Source: Sphingobacterium corticibacterium
GTDB lineage: Bacteria > Bacteroidota > Bacteroidia > Sphingobacteriales > Sphingobacteriaceae
Length of the DNA: 64,000 nt
Assembly: GCF_004208525.1 (NCBI RefSeq)
Contig: NZ_SGIT01000002.1
Span: 1,116,001-1,180,000 of the forward strand
Reading direction: 5' to 3'
Of the stretch, positions 26,485-35,982 are shown one piece after another; position 1 is the first letter of the stretch, and every line of letters starts with the position of its first letter. The translations under genes were made by a program, and so were the position numbers. Below the pieces are notes generated by a model. It did no database searches, had not been told where the DNA came from, and saw only the letters and a list, made by a program, of their open reading frames with translations.

Positions 26485-27489
26485 TTACCACTCTATCTGT
26501 TGATCTTCATCTGGTATCAACGTATTCAACTTACGTTCCATGGCCATGGTACCTACCGTCTGATACCGCAACCGTAACCCCGGTGCAGAGGTGTAATCTT
26601 CAAACCTATATCCAAACGATAGATTTATATAGATACGCTTCTCATATGGCTTCACTTGATCCCAACTTTCGTCTACCGTGTAATAAGCCTGCTCATCGTC
26701 CACTTCAAATTTGTTATTTTCTGCGTTATCACTCCATATCTCCAGTTTTTTCTTCTGGATATCTATCTGTTCGTCCGTAAACCGGACAAACACCTTATAG
26801 CTCTTACGATCCAGATAATCTGCATCCCGGGTACCGGCGTAGAAAAAGACAGTCTCCTCATCCACAACATAAGCCCGTTGCGTGTTCATCGTGAGCTCTC
26901 GATCCCTATTTCCTTCTAAATATATTTTAAACTGGGTGCTACTATATTCGCCCGAATAGTCATTGAAGGGTGCGATACGCAACATCGCTCTTTTATAATG
27001 CTTGTGCGGATTAACATGGTAATTTCCTGCTGGATCGTCTAGAATCTGCAAAGGCAGCACCCATTTGTCAGACTCGTCTATATCTGCCAAGGAAAACTCA
27101 ATCGGGATGACGGCTTGACTCTCTCCTGCCGGAATGGTCACTGTTTCGGGCATATTATAATACTTACTTTCCAATACGCCATAATAAAGCTCCTGCCGTT
27201 CGCCAAACTGCTCCCGGTTTAGGATCGCCAGTGTATCGAGGTCCAGTCCGACACGCACTGTTCGGTTCTCGGTGTTGGGTGTTGAGCCGCTAACCACCAC
27301 AGGAAGATTGAATGTGACCTTGCCATCAGGTTTGTAACGGATGTATGTCCAGCTGACACCTTCCGTATTTGGCGGTGCTTTGAACGACACCAGTTGCTCA
27401 TATTGTTCGTCTTCCCATTCATTATTGCAGGACGACAAGCCGAAGATGGTAGTTGCCATCACTAAAAACAGGATATATATCTTTTTCAT
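26485..27489 (-). CDS. DUF1735/DUF4361 lipoprotein, probable surface glycan-binding protein
   Basis: 334 residues. Lipoprotein signal with lipobox GLSSC followed by NNEWEDE. DUF1735-like N-terminal domain at about 30-150 (VTFNLPVVVSGSTPNTENRT, VTIPAGESQAVIPIEF), then a DUF4361-like beta-barrel domain (YSGEYSSTQFKIYLEGNRDR to the end, finishing YQTVGTMAMERKLN). Proteins of this architecture are regularly encoded after susD and bind glycan at the cell surface. No catalytic motif. It sits between susD (21 bp) and the GH43 gene. Confidence 0.82.
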   Translation of the reverse strand: MKKIYILFLVMATTIFGLSSCNNEWEDEQYEQLVSFKAPPNTEGVSWTYIRYKPDGKVTFNLPVVVSGSTPNTENRTVRVGLDLDTLAILNREQFGERQELYYGVLESKYYNMPETVTIPAGESQAVIPIEFSLADIDESDKWVLPLQILDDPAGNYHVNPHKHYKRAMLRIAPFNDYSGEYSSTQFKIYLEGNRDRELTMNTQRAYVVDEETVFFYAGTRDADYLDRKSYKVFVRFTDEQIDIQKKKLEIWSDNAENNKFEVDDEQAYYTVDESWDQVKPYEKRIYINLSFGYRFEDYTSAPGLRLRYQTVGTMAMERKLNTLIPDEDQQIEW

Positions 27490-27510
27490 GATCTTCGATT
27501 TTACAATTTG

Positions 27511-29613
27511 TTATTCCGGATATGTCCACCCCGGATTTTGTGTCAATTCTTTATTACTCCGCAACTCATCCCAATGGATCGGCCAGAACCACATTTTCAA
27601 GGAGAAAATCGTCGGTAAGGACGGTACGGCGACCGGTGTATGGAATATCTCGGGACTATTTCCAGTCACCCACACGTTATTTCCATATATCGGTGCAGAT
27701 TCTTCATTAGGTGCGTCCGTCCAGCGGCGAAGGTCATAAAAACGATGGCCTTCGGCGAATAATTCGATCTGCCGCTCACGTTTCAGGCTGATACGGAATT
27801 TATCCGCATCGCTATACACATTCGCTGTATAATCGGGGAGCCCGGCACGGATACGTATCGGTTGTATACCTTTTTTTATCTCCGAAATATCGCGCATAAT
27901 AGTATGCGTTTTACTACCATCATACGAAGGGACACTATGGCTCCCACTCAGCTCGTTCAGTGCTTCGGCGTAAATTAGCAAAACTTCCGCATAGCGAATC
28001 GCCGGGTCTACCTTAGGCTCTATGTTTGCGAAGTCGTACCCAGTAGAAGTTCCTGTCCGATAATCATTTGGATGCACATATTTCTTTACACCTATACCCG
28101 TACGCAGCCAGTAAGTAACACCAGCCCGGTATCCGCTAATCGCGTCAAAATAATAAAACACCTGTCTATTTTTATGTCCTAAGAGCTCCGGATCGGTTAT
28201 ATTGTCCAGATTCCATACAGAACCGTTATAGGCCACGGAAGCATAAAAACGGGGTTCGCGGTGTACGTATTGCTTGTGCACTCCTTCACCTTTAATACCT
28301 AATTCCGGGTATACACGATTTTGATCCTCTTCCGCACTGACTACGCCGGATGGACGGGGCAGCGTGCTGTATCTACCCGCATAGCCCTGCTGGCTTTGGT
28401 ACATATTGTTCATCCCCGGGAGATCGGTACCATCGTTCATGTAATAAGCATCGGCTTGCTTTTGGGTCATTCCGTGAGAATTGTACCCGCCTACAGCTTC
28501 TGTTCGCGGCAGCTGATGTAGCACCATCACGCGGATATCTTCTCCCCCTTGGTTTTGACCACGTGTAAAGATCAGTTCCGGATTCTGCGTAGCGTTAACA
28601 TCTCCGTTGAAAAGTGCTCGATAGGACTCATAAGGATCAATATCTCGCCAACCAAGGGGCCAGTTCGTGTCCGAAAACTCGGGGTTATACGGTGGAGTCA
28701 CGGTAGCCGGATAAATCGCATTACCAGTTTCCTTACGGTAGGCCACATACAATTGATATTTTCCCAAATCCATCACATCTTTTGCTGCTGCAGCTGCCTT
28801 TGCCCATTTGAACTCATCATACGTATCCGAAAGGAGCCGCGTGCCTTGTTTGGTCACCAGCGCCGCCGAGACATCCGCAGGTGCCTTGCCATTGTAAAGC
28901 GGGCTTGCCGAAAACACCAACACCCGAGCCCGTAGTGCCAGCGCAGCACCACGAGTAGGCCGCGCAAGATGGGTATTACCACGTGCCAACGGCAATGCCG
29001 ACGCGGCTTCAGCCAATTCACTCGCTAGAAAATCCGCACATTCATCATACGTATTACGTGGTAGCGCCAGCTCATCATAACTCAGGGTATAATCAATCCC
29101 TTCATCTGGTACAATTGGAATAGGCCCAAAGTTACGCATCAGAATCCAATAAAAATAAGCCCTCAGGTATCGCGCCTGTGCTTTCATATCCTCCTTTTCG
29201 TAGTCCGAAATATCTGGGTTAAGGTGGATATGGTGTATGAAAATGGAAGCCTGACGAATACCATCATAGGCGGTCTTCCAAATCCCTTTATTTTCTCCAC
29301 TTAAGCCATTTTCGGTATACTGGCCTCTTTTCCAACGTGCGTATTCTTCATTTTCATCACCGTAATACATGTCATCAGCGAAGTTGAACATCACGGATTT
29401 TTTACTGGCGACATCCTGCATAGCGTTGGTACCCAGAAAATAGTAGGCCCGCGCCAGCCAGCGTTCGGTGTAATCGCGGTTCGTAAATACATCCTCCATC
29501 GTCATCCGTTCATCGAACAGGTAATCGGAGTCTAAGTATTTTTTACATCCGCCGATGCTCAGCATTAACGCTACAGCGGATAATAGTATAGCTATTCTTT
29601 TCATATTCTTCAT
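27511..29613 (-). CDS. SusD/RagB-type lipoprotein (PUL 2)
   Basis: Surface glycan-binding partner of the SusC encoded just upstream; 700 residues. Lipoprotein signal MKRIAILLSAVALMLSIGGC follows a three-residue lead (MKNMKR). After the Cys comes KKYLDSDYLFDERMTMEDVF, the usual SusD start. TPR-like helices: MKAQARYLRAYFYWILMRNF, ATRGAALALRARVLVFSASP, IRYAEVLLIYAEALNEL. C-terminal: FRISLKRERQIELFAEGHRFYDLRRW. Only 3 bp separate it from the susC stop codon, so translation is probably coupled. Confidence 0.96.
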   Translation of the reverse strand: MKNMKRIAILLSAVALMLSIGGCKKYLDSDYLFDERMTMEDVFTNRDYTERWLARAYYFLGTNAMQDVASKKSVMFNFADDMYYGDENEEYARWKRGQYTENGLSGENKGIWKTAYDGIRQASIFIHHIHLNPDISDYEKEDMKAQARYLRAYFYWILMRNFGPIPIVPDEGIDYTLSYDELALPRNTYDECADFLASELAEAASALPLARGNTHLARPTRGAALALRARVLVFSASPLYNGKAPADVSAALVTKQGTRLLSDTYDEFKWAKAAAAAKDVMDLGKYQLYVAYRKETGNAIYPATVTPPYNPEFSDTNWPLGWRDIDPYESYRALFNGDVNATQNPELIFTRGQNQGGEDIRVMVLHQLPRTEAVGGYNSHGMTQKQADAYYMNDGTDLPGMNNMYQSQQGYAGRYSTLPRPSGVVSAEEDQNRVYPELGIKGEGVHKQYVHREPRFYASVAYNGSVWNLDNITDPELLGHKNRQVFYYFDAISGYRAGVTYWLRTGIGVKKYVHPNDYRTGTSTGYDFANIEPKVDPAIRYAEVLLIYAEALNELSGSHSVPSYDGSKTHTIMRDISEIKKGIQPIRIRAGLPDYTANVYSDADKFRISLKRERQIELFAEGHRFYDLRRWTDAPNEESAPIYGNNVWVTGNSPEIFHTPVAVPSLPTIFSLKMWFWPIHWDELRSNKELTQNPGWTYPE

Positions 29614-29616
29614 TCC

Positions 29617-32600
29617 TTATAGATTAACAGATATTCCCACGGAAAACGTTTTGCTTAATGGGTACGCTTTCCCGTCTGTACTGCCCATCTCTGGGTCCCA
29701 GAGGCCGAACTTTGAAAATGTAAATAGATTCGTCGCTATAAAGAATAGACGAGCGTTGTTTATATGCGCTCTATTTACCAAATTTTTAGGCAGCGAATAT
29801 CCCAAGTCCAACGATTTCAAACGCAAGTATGATCCGTCGCGAAGCCAAAAAGATGAAGCCCGATAATTGTTGGCATTAGCTCCATAGCTTAGGCGCGGAT
29901 ATTCTGCATTCGGATCTTCGTTTTCACCCAATTTCCATCGGTTACTATTGGCCATATCCATCAACACATTCCCCCAACCGTCACCACCTTGAAACATATA
30001 CACTGATGAACCGTTGATAAAGTAACTTGACTTACCGGCACCCTGGAAGTGGGCGTTGAGATCAAAGCCTTTCCAACTTGCAGACATACCAAATCCATAT
30101 ATTAGGTTAGGACGTGTCGTAGCACCAATAGCAACGATATCCGTACCATCCACAACACCGTCACCATTAACGTCTTTGTACTTAATATCTCCCGGCATCA
30201 CCTCGCCAAAAGTTTGCGTAGGGCTGTTGCGGATATCATCGTAATCTTTAAATAAACCCAGCGCTACGAGCCCCCTTGCCTGATCCACCCGATGGCCCTC
30301 CTGCAGACGGTAATCGTAAATGCTATTTTGTTCGTCGCGTTCAAGTATCTTATTTTTACTATACGTCAGGTTGCCTCGCAACGTCAAATGTACATTGTTA
30401 ACCTGCTGTTTGAAATCCAAATTACCGTCAAATCCTCGAGATTCCACCTTACCCACATTGGCATAGGGATAGCGAAAGCGTCTATCCTGATTATTTATCC
30501 TGATAATTTCACTTTCCAGTCCACTAGATGCTGGCAGGAAATCACGTCTCATAAAGATGCCCTCTCGATTTTCGTAAAAGAGGTCAAATACCCCTGAAAT
30601 CTTATCATGCAGAAAAGAGAAATCAAAACCGAGATCTTTCTTTAACGCAACCTCCCAGGAAACATACGGCGACGCTATCTGATCATACCGCATACCACCC
30701 CAATACGCAGTAGTCTGATAGTCTGCGAACTGATATCCACCTGTAGCAATCGGATTTCCATTCGAATCTTTTACGATATTCCAATTGCTATCTCTTTGAT
30801 ATATTGTTTCTATATCATATAGATATGGGAAACGATCCCCTCCTAACCGATCATTACCGGTCTTACCGTGTGAATAGCGAATCTTAAACATACTCAACCA
30901 ATCGGCATCTTTGAGGAATGGCTCCTCTGCAACGTTCCAGGCTGCCGAGAACGCTGGAAAAAAACCGAAACGGTAATCTTTATGGAAATTTTCCGACCCC
31001 GTATAACCGAAGTTGAAATCTACGAAATAACGGTTATTGAAGTTATAGTTGGCTCGACCGGAAAAGCCCTGTATACGTCGGGCTATACCGTTCTTGAGGT
31101 CATCGCCCAATCCCTGCGTAAATACTTCAGAAGATTGCATGTATTTGGCTACTGCACCAAAATTATGCTTACCCAGACTCTTGTTATACAACAAATCCCA
31201 TTCAAAGAAATCTCTCCTCGACCCCTCTGATCCTGAGGTCTGTGTCATCTTCATTTCCTCCGCTGTACGAGTAAAGATCAACTCGCCATTGGTACGGAAG
31301 CGTTCAATACGCCAGGTCTCTGGCCTTTTAAAGCGGTTAATCCAATTATTGTTTTTGGTATCGTAGCCATAACGAGCAATAAAACGCAACCCCGGTGTAA
31401 CAAAATCCAACTTCTGCTCTAGATTTAAGGTCGTCTGTATATTGTTTTGCCAAGTTTCCTTGTAGCCGGTCATCGTACCTTGCACCCAAGGATTAAGGTT
31501 ATCATTCTTTCCCGTCCAGGAAGGTATACGTCCGTTCGAATAGCTCAAGGGCATCATGATGGGACTATACCCCATGAGGGAAGTCCAGATGGCGCCAGTA
31601 CCGACACCGGGATCGTTTTCTTTGCGCAGCGAACCAGAAACTCCTACCCGCAATAAAGTAGATTTTGTGATATCCATGTCTACATTGAGCCGGTAGGTAT
31701 ATCGTTTGAAGTTGGCATTCGTATTGTAGTCGCTCAACGCGTCATCCACTTTGTACATCCCCTGTTGGTTGTGATACGATCCACCAACATAATAACGGGC
31801 CGTCTTTCCACCACCACTAAAGCTAAGCTGACTGCGGTTGCTTACCGCATAATCTCGCATCAACACGTCCATCCAGTTTACATTGGGAAATAGGTCTGGA
31901 TCCAATCCCAGTCGGAGGATTTCTAATTCCGTATCCGAAAAGAGCGGTTCCTGATTACGTGTAATCTTAGCCTCGTTGGACATGGAAGCATAAGTGTATC
32001 CGTCCGCGAATTCGGGCAGCTGGGTAAATTGGCTCCGGAAACCTTCTAATTTGGCATTTATATTGATTTTTCCTTCCTTACCACGTTTCGTATTGATCAA
32101 AACCACTCCGTTTGCTCCCCGGCTACCATATATCGCTGTAGCGGAGGCATCTTTAAGTACGGTAAAGGATTCGACATCCTCCACGTTGATCTCGTTCATA
32201 TCCCGCTCAAAACCATCCACCAGTACCAGCGCCGAGCTGCTCGCACCAAATGTGGAAATACTGCGTATCCAAAATTCGGATATTTCACCTGGGCGACCGG
32301 AGCGTTGCATTGCCAAGATACCCGGAACCTGTCCTGCCAGCGCATCCGCCATGGAGGTGGAAGGGTTCGACTTCAGACGCTCAACGTCTACCGTGGTAAT
32401 GGCTCCGGTAACAGCTATCCTCCGCTCATTTCCAGTTGCCGTCACGACGACCTCATTGATCAAGCTTGCATCCGACTCCCTCATCATGATATTAACTTCT
32501 TTTTCCTCGTTTAGCAAAAACTCTTCTTTGTCGTAGCCCACAAACGTAAACTCCAGTGTCTGGTAACGTTTTGCTTTGATACTATACTTTCCGGCATCAT

Positions 32601-32793
32601 CTGTCCGCGCACCTAATCCGGGTGCGTTGCTAATAGATATGCTAACGCCCACAAGTGGTTGATCGTTCACATCCGTGACCTTACCCGTAATAGTCAACTC
32701 TTCTCGTACCTCTTGCTGTGTTCCTTCTTGCGCATGTGTATGATAGCTAATGGTCAACAAAGCAAAGCCGATACATAGTATAAATTTCTTCAT
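29617..32793 (-). CDS. SusC/RagA-type TonB-dependent transporter (PUL 2)
   Basis: 1058 residues. Signal peptide (MKKFILCIGFALLTISYHTH, cleavage near AQ), CarboxypepD_reg-like domain at about 33-105 (LTITGKVTDVNDQPLVGVSI), TonB-box region LINEVVVTATGNERR, plug with SFTVLKDASATAIYGSRGAN and GVVLINTKRGKEG, then the barrel ending KTFSVGISVNL. The barrel terminates in Leu rather than the commoner Phe. No STN domain. Second gene of its operon, 26 bp after the TIG/NHL gene. Confidence 0.97.
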   Translation of the reverse strand: MKKFILCIGFALLTISYHTHAQEGTQQEVREELTITGKVTDVNDQPLVGVSISISNAPGLGARTDDAGKYSIKAKRYQTLEFTFVGYDKEEFLLNEEKEVNIMMRESDASLINEVVVTATGNERRIAVTGAITTVDVERLKSNPSTSMADALAGQVPGILAMQRSGRPGEISEFWIRSISTFGASSSALVLVDGFERDMNEINVEDVESFTVLKDASATAIYGSRGANGVVLINTKRGKEGKININAKLEGFRSQFTQLPEFADGYTYASMSNEAKITRNQEPLFSDTELEILRLGLDPDLFPNVNWMDVLMRDYAVSNRSQLSFSGGGKTARYYVGGSYHNQQGMYKVDDALSDYNTNANFKRYTYRLNVDMDITKSTLLRVGVSGSLRKENDPGVGTGAIWTSLMGYSPIMMPLSYSNGRIPSWTGKNDNLNPWVQGTMTGYKETWQNNIQTTLNLEQKLDFVTPGLRFIARYGYDTKNNNWINRFKRPETWRIERFRTNGELIFTRTAEEMKMTQTSGSEGSRRDFFEWDLLYNKSLGKHNFGAVAKYMQSSEVFTQGLGDDLKNGIARRIQGFSGRANYNFNNRYFVDFNFGYTGSENFHKDYRFGFFPAFSAAWNVAEEPFLKDADWLSMFKIRYSHGKTGNDRLGGDRFPYLYDIETIYQRDSNWNIVKDSNGNPIATGGYQFADYQTTAYWGGMRYDQIASPYVSWEVALKKDLGFDFSFLHDKISGVFDLFYENREGIFMRRDFLPASSGLESEIIRINNQDRRFRYPYANVGKVESRGFDGNLDFKQQVNNVHLTLRGNLTYSKNKILERDEQNSIYDYRLQEGHRVDQARGLVALGLFKDYDDIRNSPTQTFGEVMPGDIKYKDVNGDGVVDGTDIVAIGATTRPNLIYGFGMSASWKGFDLNAHFQGAGKSSYFINGSSVYMFQGGDGWGNVLMDMANSNRWKLGENEDPNAEYPRLSYGANANNYRASSFWLRDGSYLRLKSLDLGYSLPKNLVNRAHINNARLFFIATNLFTFSKFGLWDPEMGSTDGKAYPLSKTFSVGISVNL

Positions 32794-32819
32794 ATCTGTA
32801 TGTTTAAAAATTGGTTCTT

Positions 32820-34226
32820 CTATTCTCCTTCCAGTGAGATTTTACGGATGATCCAGTTGCCTTGCTCTCCTACATAAAAGCAGTTTCTTGTTTCATCAAA
32901 GGCAATTGCGGTAGGTTGGTTAAAACGTGCCTCCAAACGCAGGTCTCCGTTGGCATAGCCGTTTGTACCGTTGTTACCACGTCCGGCATAGGTGCTTACT
33001 CGACCCTGCGGCGTGAGCTTCCGGATAGCATGGTTTTCTTTATCACAAAAATAATAATCGTATTGATCACCTCCTTGCTCTTCGTAATCCGGATTTTTCA
33101 CAAACACCCCCTGTACCGGACGATTCAGGCGTGCACTTGTACCCACACCGTCAGACCAGCCATTGCTGTTGGCCAAACCGGCAACCGGGTACGGCGTCCT
33201 AAAGATTTTATTGACATGATCATATTCGCTTTTCAAAATATAACTACGCTCATAATTAGTAATATACGCATAATCTCCGCTAGGGTGAATAACGATAAAA
33301 ACAGCTGTCGACTGGAAAGGATTGGAAAAAGCCACCTTATTTGTGCCGGTCTCGAGATCATAACGATATACAACCCCCACCCGATATAACGAATAATACA
33401 ATTCGCCATTTATGGGGTGTACCGCAGCCCCATTGACCCCGCGCGCCACTTGGTTAATAACTTGACTCTGTGTAAAATTGGACGAACGCGAGAAGGTATA
33501 AAATGCGTTTCGGGTATCTGAGGCGTGGTTTTCCGCGGTAAGTAAATCCCGATCGCCGTCCGGGCGCCAAAGGATTACTGTTTTTCGACCAATGCCAGGC
33601 GTACGGAAGTAACTCACGTATCTCGTTTCCAAATCAACGACGCGGGCATTGCTGCTCTCTGCCGCAATATAAAATTGGTTAGGGTTTTTCGGGTCAAAGG
33701 TGAACCATATCATATTCTTAAATGCACCACAATCATCAAAAGGTCCTTCTTTCTCCTCAAACTGGGTGCCCACTTCGTAGTACTTACCGACCAGATCGGA
33801 AACGACCCATTTCCGCTCGTAGGCAAACACTTCCGGTGCTTCCCCTCCGGCTAGTTCCTCTTCACCAGCCTCATCCAGTATATATACATTCACATCGCCA
33901 TCAAAGGCTTCTGACGGAACGATACAGTACAAAGCATTGCCTTTCACGCTGACGGTTTTGGCAATCTTCCCACCAATCATTACTTTGATTCGGGAAACGT
34001 CGTTACCAAAATTATCACCATAAACCACTAGATTGCTTCCTGCTCCACCTCCTTTAGGAAGGAAGCCTGTCACCGAAACGGGTTTACCCGGGTCATAGGC
34101 TACCGGCTTCTCATCACCTCCATCACTACTTTCCTTACACTGCACAAAGCAAAGCATCACCATGGAGAGCCATATTGCATGGAATGACCTCCACCTCTTA
34201 CTTATTTTCTCTACTTTCATATACAT
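32820..34226 (-). CDS. TIG/NHL-repeat lipoprotein (PUL 2, first gene)
   Basis: 468 residues, or 466 if translation begins at the next ATG (34220). Signal region ends VMLCFVQC, giving a lipidated Cys and KESSDGGDE. An IPT/TIG Ig-like domain at about 50-135 (VSVTGFLPKGGGAGSNLVVY, ISRIKVMIGG-type strands) is followed by a six-bladed NHL-type propeller to the C-terminus (INGELYYSLYRVGVVYRYDL, KENHAIRKLTPQGRVSTYAG, ARFNQPTAIAFDETRNCFYV). TIG-NHL proteins are frequent partners of SusCD pairs in Bacteroidota and are taken to be surface glycan-binding proteins; here it leads the operon, ahead of susC. The long upstream gap holds the proposed HTCS operator. Confidence 0.85.
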   Translation of the reverse strand: MYMKVEKISKRWRSFHAIWLSMVMLCFVQCKESSDGGDEKPVAYDPGKPVSVTGFLPKGGGAGSNLVVYGDNFGNDVSRIKVMIGGKIAKTVSVKGNALYCIVPSEAFDGDVNVYILDEAGEEELAGGEAPEVFAYERKWVVSDLVGKYYEVGTQFEEKEGPFDDCGAFKNMIWFTFDPKNPNQFYIAAESSNARVVDLETRYVSYFRTPGIGRKTVILWRPDGDRDLLTAENHASDTRNAFYTFSRSSNFTQSQVINQVARGVNGAAVHPINGELYYSLYRVGVVYRYDLETGTNKVAFSNPFQSTAVFIVIHPSGDYAYITNYERSYILKSEYDHVNKIFRTPYPVAGLANSNGWSDGVGTSARLNRPVQGVFVKNPDYEEQGGDQYDYYFCDKENHAIRKLTPQGRVSTYAGRGNNGTNGYANGDLRLEARFNQPTAIAFDETRNCFYVGEQGNWIIRKISLEGE

Positions 34227-34575
34227 TTTATATTGGTTAAAATTTTATTCTATATACTAGCTATAGTACTACTATTGGTTCTTTACTTTATTTCCTGATG
34301 TTCGTTAATTAAATATTTAGTTTACGTTATATAATTGTATTATTACTCCCTCTGCATACGAAGCATAAACGCGGTAAATAAAGCTGCTATCGTTCTTACG
34401 CAACGTTTATATCTTTTTTTAAACAAGTGTGATTATTCGATTTACCTAGTTAGTCGGCGTTACTTCATCATCACTATTTTCGATTTCTAATTGCTGATAC
34501 AATGTTAGAGAAAGGCGATTGCAATAATCCGTTAAATTGTCTCATTTTTTTGCATAATCGTATCAATCAGTAATA
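34227..34575. promoter_or_regulatory. Upstream region of PUL 2 operon
   Basis: AT-rich gap of about 350 bp between the TIG/NHL gene and the galM terminator. It holds the candidate operator at 34537-34566 and must contain the PUL 2 promoter; I could not place a clear -7 TAnnTTTG box. The distance from operator to start codon (about 310 bp) leaves room for a long 5' untranslated region. Confidence 0.5.
34537..34566 (-). promoter_or_regulatory. Candidate HTCS operator, PUL 2 (weaker direct repeat)
   Basis: In the direction of the PUL 2 operon: TTGATACGA (34566-34558), 12 bp, ATGAGACAA (34545-34537). Half-sites start 21 bp apart, as at galM and PUL 1. Against TTGA(G/T)ACAA each half-site has one mismatch. 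Orientation relative to the downstream operon is the same as at the other two sites. Confidence 0.5.
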
Positions 34576-34613
34576 CACAAAAAAAAGCGATGAGATAAAA
34601 TCCACATCGCTTT
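34576..34613 (-). terminator. Rho-independent terminator of galM-like gene
   Basis: Perfect 9-bp stem AAAGCGATG / CATCGCTTT (arms 34605-34613 and 34584-34592, loop of 12). On the minus strand it is followed by a run of eight T, 25 bp after the epimerase stop codon. Confidence 0.8.
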
Positions 34614-34638
34614 CTATTAACCCAGATAGGTTGAATGC

Positions 34639-35787
34639 TTAATTCTGAATACCAAACTGATAGATGGTGGTACTGATATATTGCTCTCCCGGTTCCAAGA
34701 TCGTCGTTGGCCATTCCGGCTTATTCGGTGAGTCGGGGTAGTGCTGCGGTTCTAGGCAAATACCCGTCTGCTTATGATAAGTAATCTCGCCTTTACCCTT
34801 TCGTGAACCATCCAACATATTGCCCGTATATACCTGCATACCCGGTTCTGTCGTATACACATCAAGCGAGATACCTGTAACAGGCGAATATACTGTAGCT
34901 GCCACATGTCCTAAGTTTCTATCCATACGGAGAACATAATTATGATCAAAACCTTGTGCTAGCTGCAACTGCTTATGCGAGCTATCACGTGATAAAGCAT
35001 CTCTAACTGAAATAGGATCCGTAAAATCAAATGGGGTCGATGCCACATTTTCTATCGTACCCGTGGTGATAAGTTCTTCATTCAAGGGCGTGTAGCTATC
35101 GGCATTGACCAAAAGCACATCATCTAAAATCGTATGCTCGGGGTTACCGGACAAATTAAAGAAACTATGATTCGTCATATTGATAACCGTTTTCTTATCA
35201 GTATCTGCCAAATAGTCTATTTTCAAAGCATTCTCTTCGTTTAAAGTAAACGTTACTTTGACGTTAACTTCACCCGGAAACCCAGCTTCCCCATCTTTCG
35301 AGACATAACGTAATATAAGCGAATTATCCGCAGGCTGTTCGGCGTCGAACACTTGGCTACGCCATCCTTCTGCTCCGCCGTGAATAGTATGCTCTCCGTC
35401 ATTGACATCTAATGAAATTGTGTCTCCATCCAATACAAATTTTCCGTAAGCAATTCTGTTTGCGAATCTTCCAACAGTGGCACCAAATGACGATGGCTTG
35501 TCTACGTATTCTTGTATGTTGTCAAAGCCTAACACGACATCTTGCAGCTGTCCATCACGATCTGGCACCAATAAGGAGACTATTCGACCACCATAATTTG
35601 TTATACAAATCTCTGCACCTGATTTATTTCGCAAGGTAAATAAATCCGTTTCTTGACCGTTTATAACACGTTGAAAATTTTTCCGTTCGAGTCCTGAAGC
35701 AGTTTTCTGTTCTTGAACATTATTTTGGCAAGCGCCGACGAGCACCACGATCAATACCGAAAGTACGTTTATTTGATTTTTCTTCAT
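34639..35787 (-). CDS. galM: Aldose 1-epimerase (mutarotase), lipoprotein
   Basis: Interconverts alpha and beta anomers of aldoses. 382 residues with lipoprotein signal MKKNQINVLSVLIVVLVGAC, so it acts outside the cytoplasm, where anomers released by surface or periplasmic glycosidases must be equilibrated before transport. Catalytic landmarks: NRIAYGKFVLDG, the His region VINMTNHSFFNLSG, Asp in QGFDHNYVL, and the general-base Glu in TGICLEPQHYPDSPNK. It is a single-gene unit with its own terminator. The promoter region is shared with the divergent HTCS kinase and holds the best copy of the direct repeat, oriented toward galM. The symbol reflects family; the preferred sugar is not known. Confidence 0.9.
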   Translation of the reverse strand: MKKNQINVLSVLIVVLVGACQNNVQEQKTASGLERKNFQRVINGQETDLFTLRNKSGAEICITNYGGRIVSLLVPDRDGQLQDVVLGFDNIQEYVDKPSSFGATVGRFANRIAYGKFVLDGDTISLDVNDGEHTIHGGAEGWRSQVFDAEQPADNSLILRYVSKDGEAGFPGEVNVKVTFTLNEENALKIDYLADTDKKTVINMTNHSFFNLSGNPEHTILDDVLLVNADSYTPLNEELITTGTIENVASTPFDFTDPISVRDALSRDSSHKQLQLAQGFDHNYVLRMDRNLGHVAATVYSPVTGISLDVYTTEPGMQVYTGNMLDGSRKGKGEITYHKQTGICLEPQHYPDSPNKPEWPTTILEPGEQYISTTIYQFGIQN

Positions 35788-35890
35788 GCGTTTATTTTAA
35801 GTTTCTCAATATTAAAGATTTTCTCTAACATTTCGGATCAATTGAAAAGAAACGCATGATAAAGACATATCCAGAGAATTCCAATCAAAA

Positions 35891-35920
35891 TTGTCTCAAT
35901 AAACTCGGAATTTGTCTCAA
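35891..35920 (-). promoter_or_regulatory. Candidate HTCS operator, galM/HTCS region (perfect direct repeat)
   Basis: Two identical half-sites TTGAGACAA on the minus strand (35920-35912 and 35899-35891), starting 21 bp apart with 12 bp between. Distance to the galM start codon is 103 bp, nearly the same as at PUL 1 (102 bp). On the + strand the site lies 62 bp upstream of the kinase start, so it could also serve autoregulation. Confidence 0.62.
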
Positions 35921-35982
35921 AAGATATTTTCCATTGCCTGTTATCAAAACTTGTCCTATTTTTATACGATAAACCTGTTTAC

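Noticed and set aside
31994..32536. Long antisense frame (180 residues) opposite the PUL 2 susC gene
   Set aside because: A shadow of a strongly supported SusC; no independent motif. The same applies to antisense frames at 56857-57471, 5284-5820, 48207-48728 and 45986-46561.
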